A stretch of DNA of 64,000 bases, from positions 160,292-224,291 of the forward strand of contig NZ_LMLW01000008.1 of the NCBI RefSeq assembly GCF_001422045.1. Direction: 5' to 3'. The position numbers and the translations under genes were made by a program. Positions 62,378 through 64,000 of the stretch are shown here, in pieces. The DNA comes from Sphingomonas sp. Leaf242 (GTDB lineage Bacteria > Pseudomonadota > Alphaproteobacteria > Sphingomonadales > Sphingomonadaceae). Below the pieces are notes generated by a model. It worked only from the letters and a program-made list of their open reading frames with translations. It ran no database searches and was not told the origin of the DNA. How positions within the stretch are numbered: position 1 is the stretch's first letter; each line of letters opens with the position of its first letter.

Positions 62378-62523
62378 CCCTCGCCCCTACGGGGAGAGGG
62401 AGGGGCCCGCGCGCCCTTGCGCGTGGGAGGGAGAGGGGAGTGAGGCTCGGGACCAAAATCCCAACCACCCCTTACCCTCCCGTCGCAAGAGCTCCTCCTT
62501 CCCTCTCCCCGAAAGGAAGAGGG
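62378..62523 (-). repeat. GTA-cluster repeat copy E
   Basis: ~146-bp copy between the terminase stop (62529) and the portal start (62360). One arm is diverged (CCCCGAAAGGAAGAGGG). Confidence 0.88.
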
Positions 62524-62528
62524 CAAAC

Positions 62529-63968
62529 CTAAAGCACCCGCACAGAAACCCGCGCCCGCGGCCCCAGCATCACCTCGGTCATCGCCCAAACCAGCGCATC
62601 AGCCCGATCCGGCGACCGCCCCGGCCCCTCATAGCCCCCGCCCGCGATCAGCCCGCAAAGCTCGTCCTCCAGGTCCGGAAACGCCCCCACATGCCAAGCC
62701 CGCCCACACTCATACAAAGCCGCCACCGGCTCGGCCCGCGCCACCTTCCCCAGCGAAGCATGCACCAGCTTCACCGGCATCGCCCGATCAGCCCCGGCAA
62801 GGACGCTCCCCACCATCTTCCCCCCCTGGTTGGCCTCCGCGATCACCCGGTCCGCGCCATGCCGCGCGGCACACTCGGCCACAGCCCGAGCCCACCCCTC
62901 AGGACTGGCACCGGAAACGCTGGCGTCCTCCAGCACATACCCGAACCCATCGCCCCCCAGCGCAACCGCCACGATCCCGCAGGCATCCCCCGGCCCCCCC
63001 GACACACTGCCAGCGGGAGGATCCACCCCAACGACGACCCGCCTCACTTCAGGCGCAAAAGCCACCCGCCGAGACTCCACCAGTTCCCGCGTCCACAAGG
63101 CCCCCGCGACATCCTCGATCAGCTCGCCATCCAGCTCCTGCCGCCCCAACCGCGTCCCCGCATAGGTCGCCGTCACCGCCGCGACGAAGCTCGCCGGCAG
63201 ATGCGGATTGTCGCGCGTCCGCCCGTGCGTCTCGACCAGGTCGGGCAGCGCCATCAACCGTCGCATCAGCGCGATCGGCCGCGGCGTCGTCGTCACCAGC
63301 GCGCGCGGCGTCTCGCCCAGCCGCAATCCCATCATCAGATTGTCCCAGGTCGCATCGCCGTGCCGCCATTTCGCCAGCTCGTCGCACCACGCCCAGCCAT
63401 GCTCGGGCCCGCGCAGCGATTCCGGTGCTTCCGCCGAATAGGCATAGGCCTTCGCGCCGTTCGCAAAGTGCAGCTCGCCCACCGCACCGCGCCACGCCGG
63501 TTCCTCGTCGTCGTGCGCCACCGCGATCAGTCCGCTTTCGCCCTCGATCATCACCCGTCGCACGTCGTCGAGCGTCGCCCCGACCAGCGCGATCCGCGCG
63601 TCGGGGTCCGCGCGTGCGATCTGCCACACCCATTCCGCCCCCGCCCGCGTCTTGCCAAAGCCCCGCCCCGCCCGGATCAGCCAGATCCGCCAGTCGCCCT
63701 CCGGCGGATATTGCCCCGCATGCGCCCAGTGTCGCCACCGATCGCGCAACTCGTTGCGCTGGCCCAGCGTCAGCTTGCGCACGATCTCCGCGCGGTGGAC
63801 GATCGGCAACCGCGCGAGCTCCGCCACCAGATCGCGATCCGGCTCCAAGTCAGGTGCCGGGTCGGGTACCGCGGCAGGCCCCGCGGCAGGCCCCGCGGCC
63901 GACACCGCCTCCGCGACCCGCGCCGCCTCCACCCAGGGACGCGGCACGCCCTTGCGCTTGCGTGACAC
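62529..63968 (-). CDS. Terminase large subunit / DNA-packaging ATPase (RcGTA gp2)
   Basis: 479 residues from GTG 63968; the frame stays open to the window edge, so the start may be further upstream. Walker A is RAGRGFGKTRAGAEW (K106-T107), Walker B region WAWCDELAKW, then the nuclease domain starting VVVGVDPPAGSVSG. The N-terminus has a Pro/Ala linker with repeats (AAGPAAGPAAVPDPAPDLEP) not typical of the family. Packages DNA into GTA or phage heads; first gene seen of the cluster. Confidence 0.92.
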   Translation of the reverse strand: MSRKRKGVPRPWVEAARVAEAVSAAGPAAGPAAVPDPAPDLEPDRDLVAELARLPIVHRAEIVRKLTLGQRNELRDRWRHWAHAGQYPPEGDWRIWLIRAGRGFGKTRAGAEWVWQIARADPDARIALVGATLDDVRRVMIEGESGLIAVAHDDEEPAWRGAVGELHFANGAKAYAYSAEAPESLRGPEHGWAWCDELAKWRHGDATWDNLMMGLRLGETPRALVTTTPRPIALMRRLMALPDLVETHGRTRDNPHLPASFVAAVTATYAGTRLGRQELDGELIEDVAGALWTRELVESRRVAFAPEVRRVVVGVDPPAGSVSGGPGDACGIVAVALGGDGFGYVLEDASVSGASPEGWARAVAECAARHGADRVIAEANQGGKMVGSVLAGADRAMPVKLVHASLGKVARAEPVAALYECGRAWHVGAFPDLEDELCGLIAGGGYEGPGRSPDRADALVWAMTEVMLGPRARVSVRVL

Positions 63969-64000
63969 CGGCTCGGCGTTCGCGGTGCCGCCCTCGCGAG

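Noticed and set aside
50153..63968. Active temperate prophage
   Set aside because: No integrase, repressor, replication or lysis genes within the visible cluster, and gene order is that of a GTA; but the upstream end is outside the window.

Overview
The window looks like a chromosomal segment of a Sphingomonas-type alphaproteobacterium. It is GC-rich, genes are densely packed, starts are often GTG, and stop/start overlaps (ATGA/GTGA) are frequent. It carries a MucR-like regulator, a DUF1134/EipA-type periplasmic protein, the 41-residue form of ribosomal protein L36, several TAT-, Sec- or lipobox-targeted envelope proteins, and a gene-transfer-agent (GTA) cluster in the RcGTA gene order. Some intergenic palindromes recur within the window. 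The assignment rests on gene content and recognised families; no similarity search was run.

Layout. 1-2.2 kb: purK (cut by the window edge), purE and gpmA, minus strand. 2.3-4.1 kb: a lipoprotein coupled to an M14 carboxypeptidase. 4.2-5.0 kb: rpmJ and a HAD hydrolase. 5.1-6.6 kb: two divergent L,D-transpeptidases. 6.6-10.2 kb: a glycosyltransferase coupled to an unusual aminotransferase/FAD-oxidoreductase fusion. 10.4-15.6 kb: secreted CocE-type hydrolase, a small protein and an M16 peptidase. 15.9-22.8 kb: MucR-like regulator, dienelactone hydrolase, lysA, three small overlapping genes and a hybrid histidine kinase. 23-26.8 kb: a detoxification-type operon (alpha/beta hydrolase, quinone oxidoreductase, an internally deleted old-yellow-enzyme remnant, SDR) divergent from its probable TetR regulator, with two matching operator dyads between. 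27.2-30.6 kb: a pectate-lyase-like beta-helix protein and a FixJ/TodT-type two-component pair. 31-40.5 kb: a structured leader with a 51-codon ORF, the magnesium P-type ATPase MgtA, a heavy-metal RND tripartite pump and an mgtC relic. 41-42.5 kb: a fluoride riboswitch followed by a CLC-F fluoride exporter. 43-44 kb: an integration scar at tRNA-Ser(GCU) with an integrase N-terminal relic and a frameshifted PaaI thioesterase. 44.3-50 kb: DUF1134 protein, pyrC, ygfZ, an OmpA-family protein and hypotheticals.

50.1-64 kb (minus strand) is a GTA-like cluster, from terminase large subunit through portal, protease, capsid, connector, tail tube, tape measure, distal tail, DUF2163, NlpC/P60 and hub to DUF2793, without integrase, replication or lysis genes. 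Five copies of a ~150-bp hairpin-rich repeat, plus one copy of a different palindrome, occupy intercistronic gaps and divide the cluster into modules; the junctions inside modules are mostly overlapping. The distal-tail gene is split by one in-frame TAA.

The observations I would follow first are the repeat-punctuated GTA cluster and its nonsense-split gene, the hairpin/Shine-Dalgarno leader with a small ORF before mgtA, the aminotransferase-FAD fusion, and the cluster of decayed genes (OYE, mgtC, PaaI, integrase).
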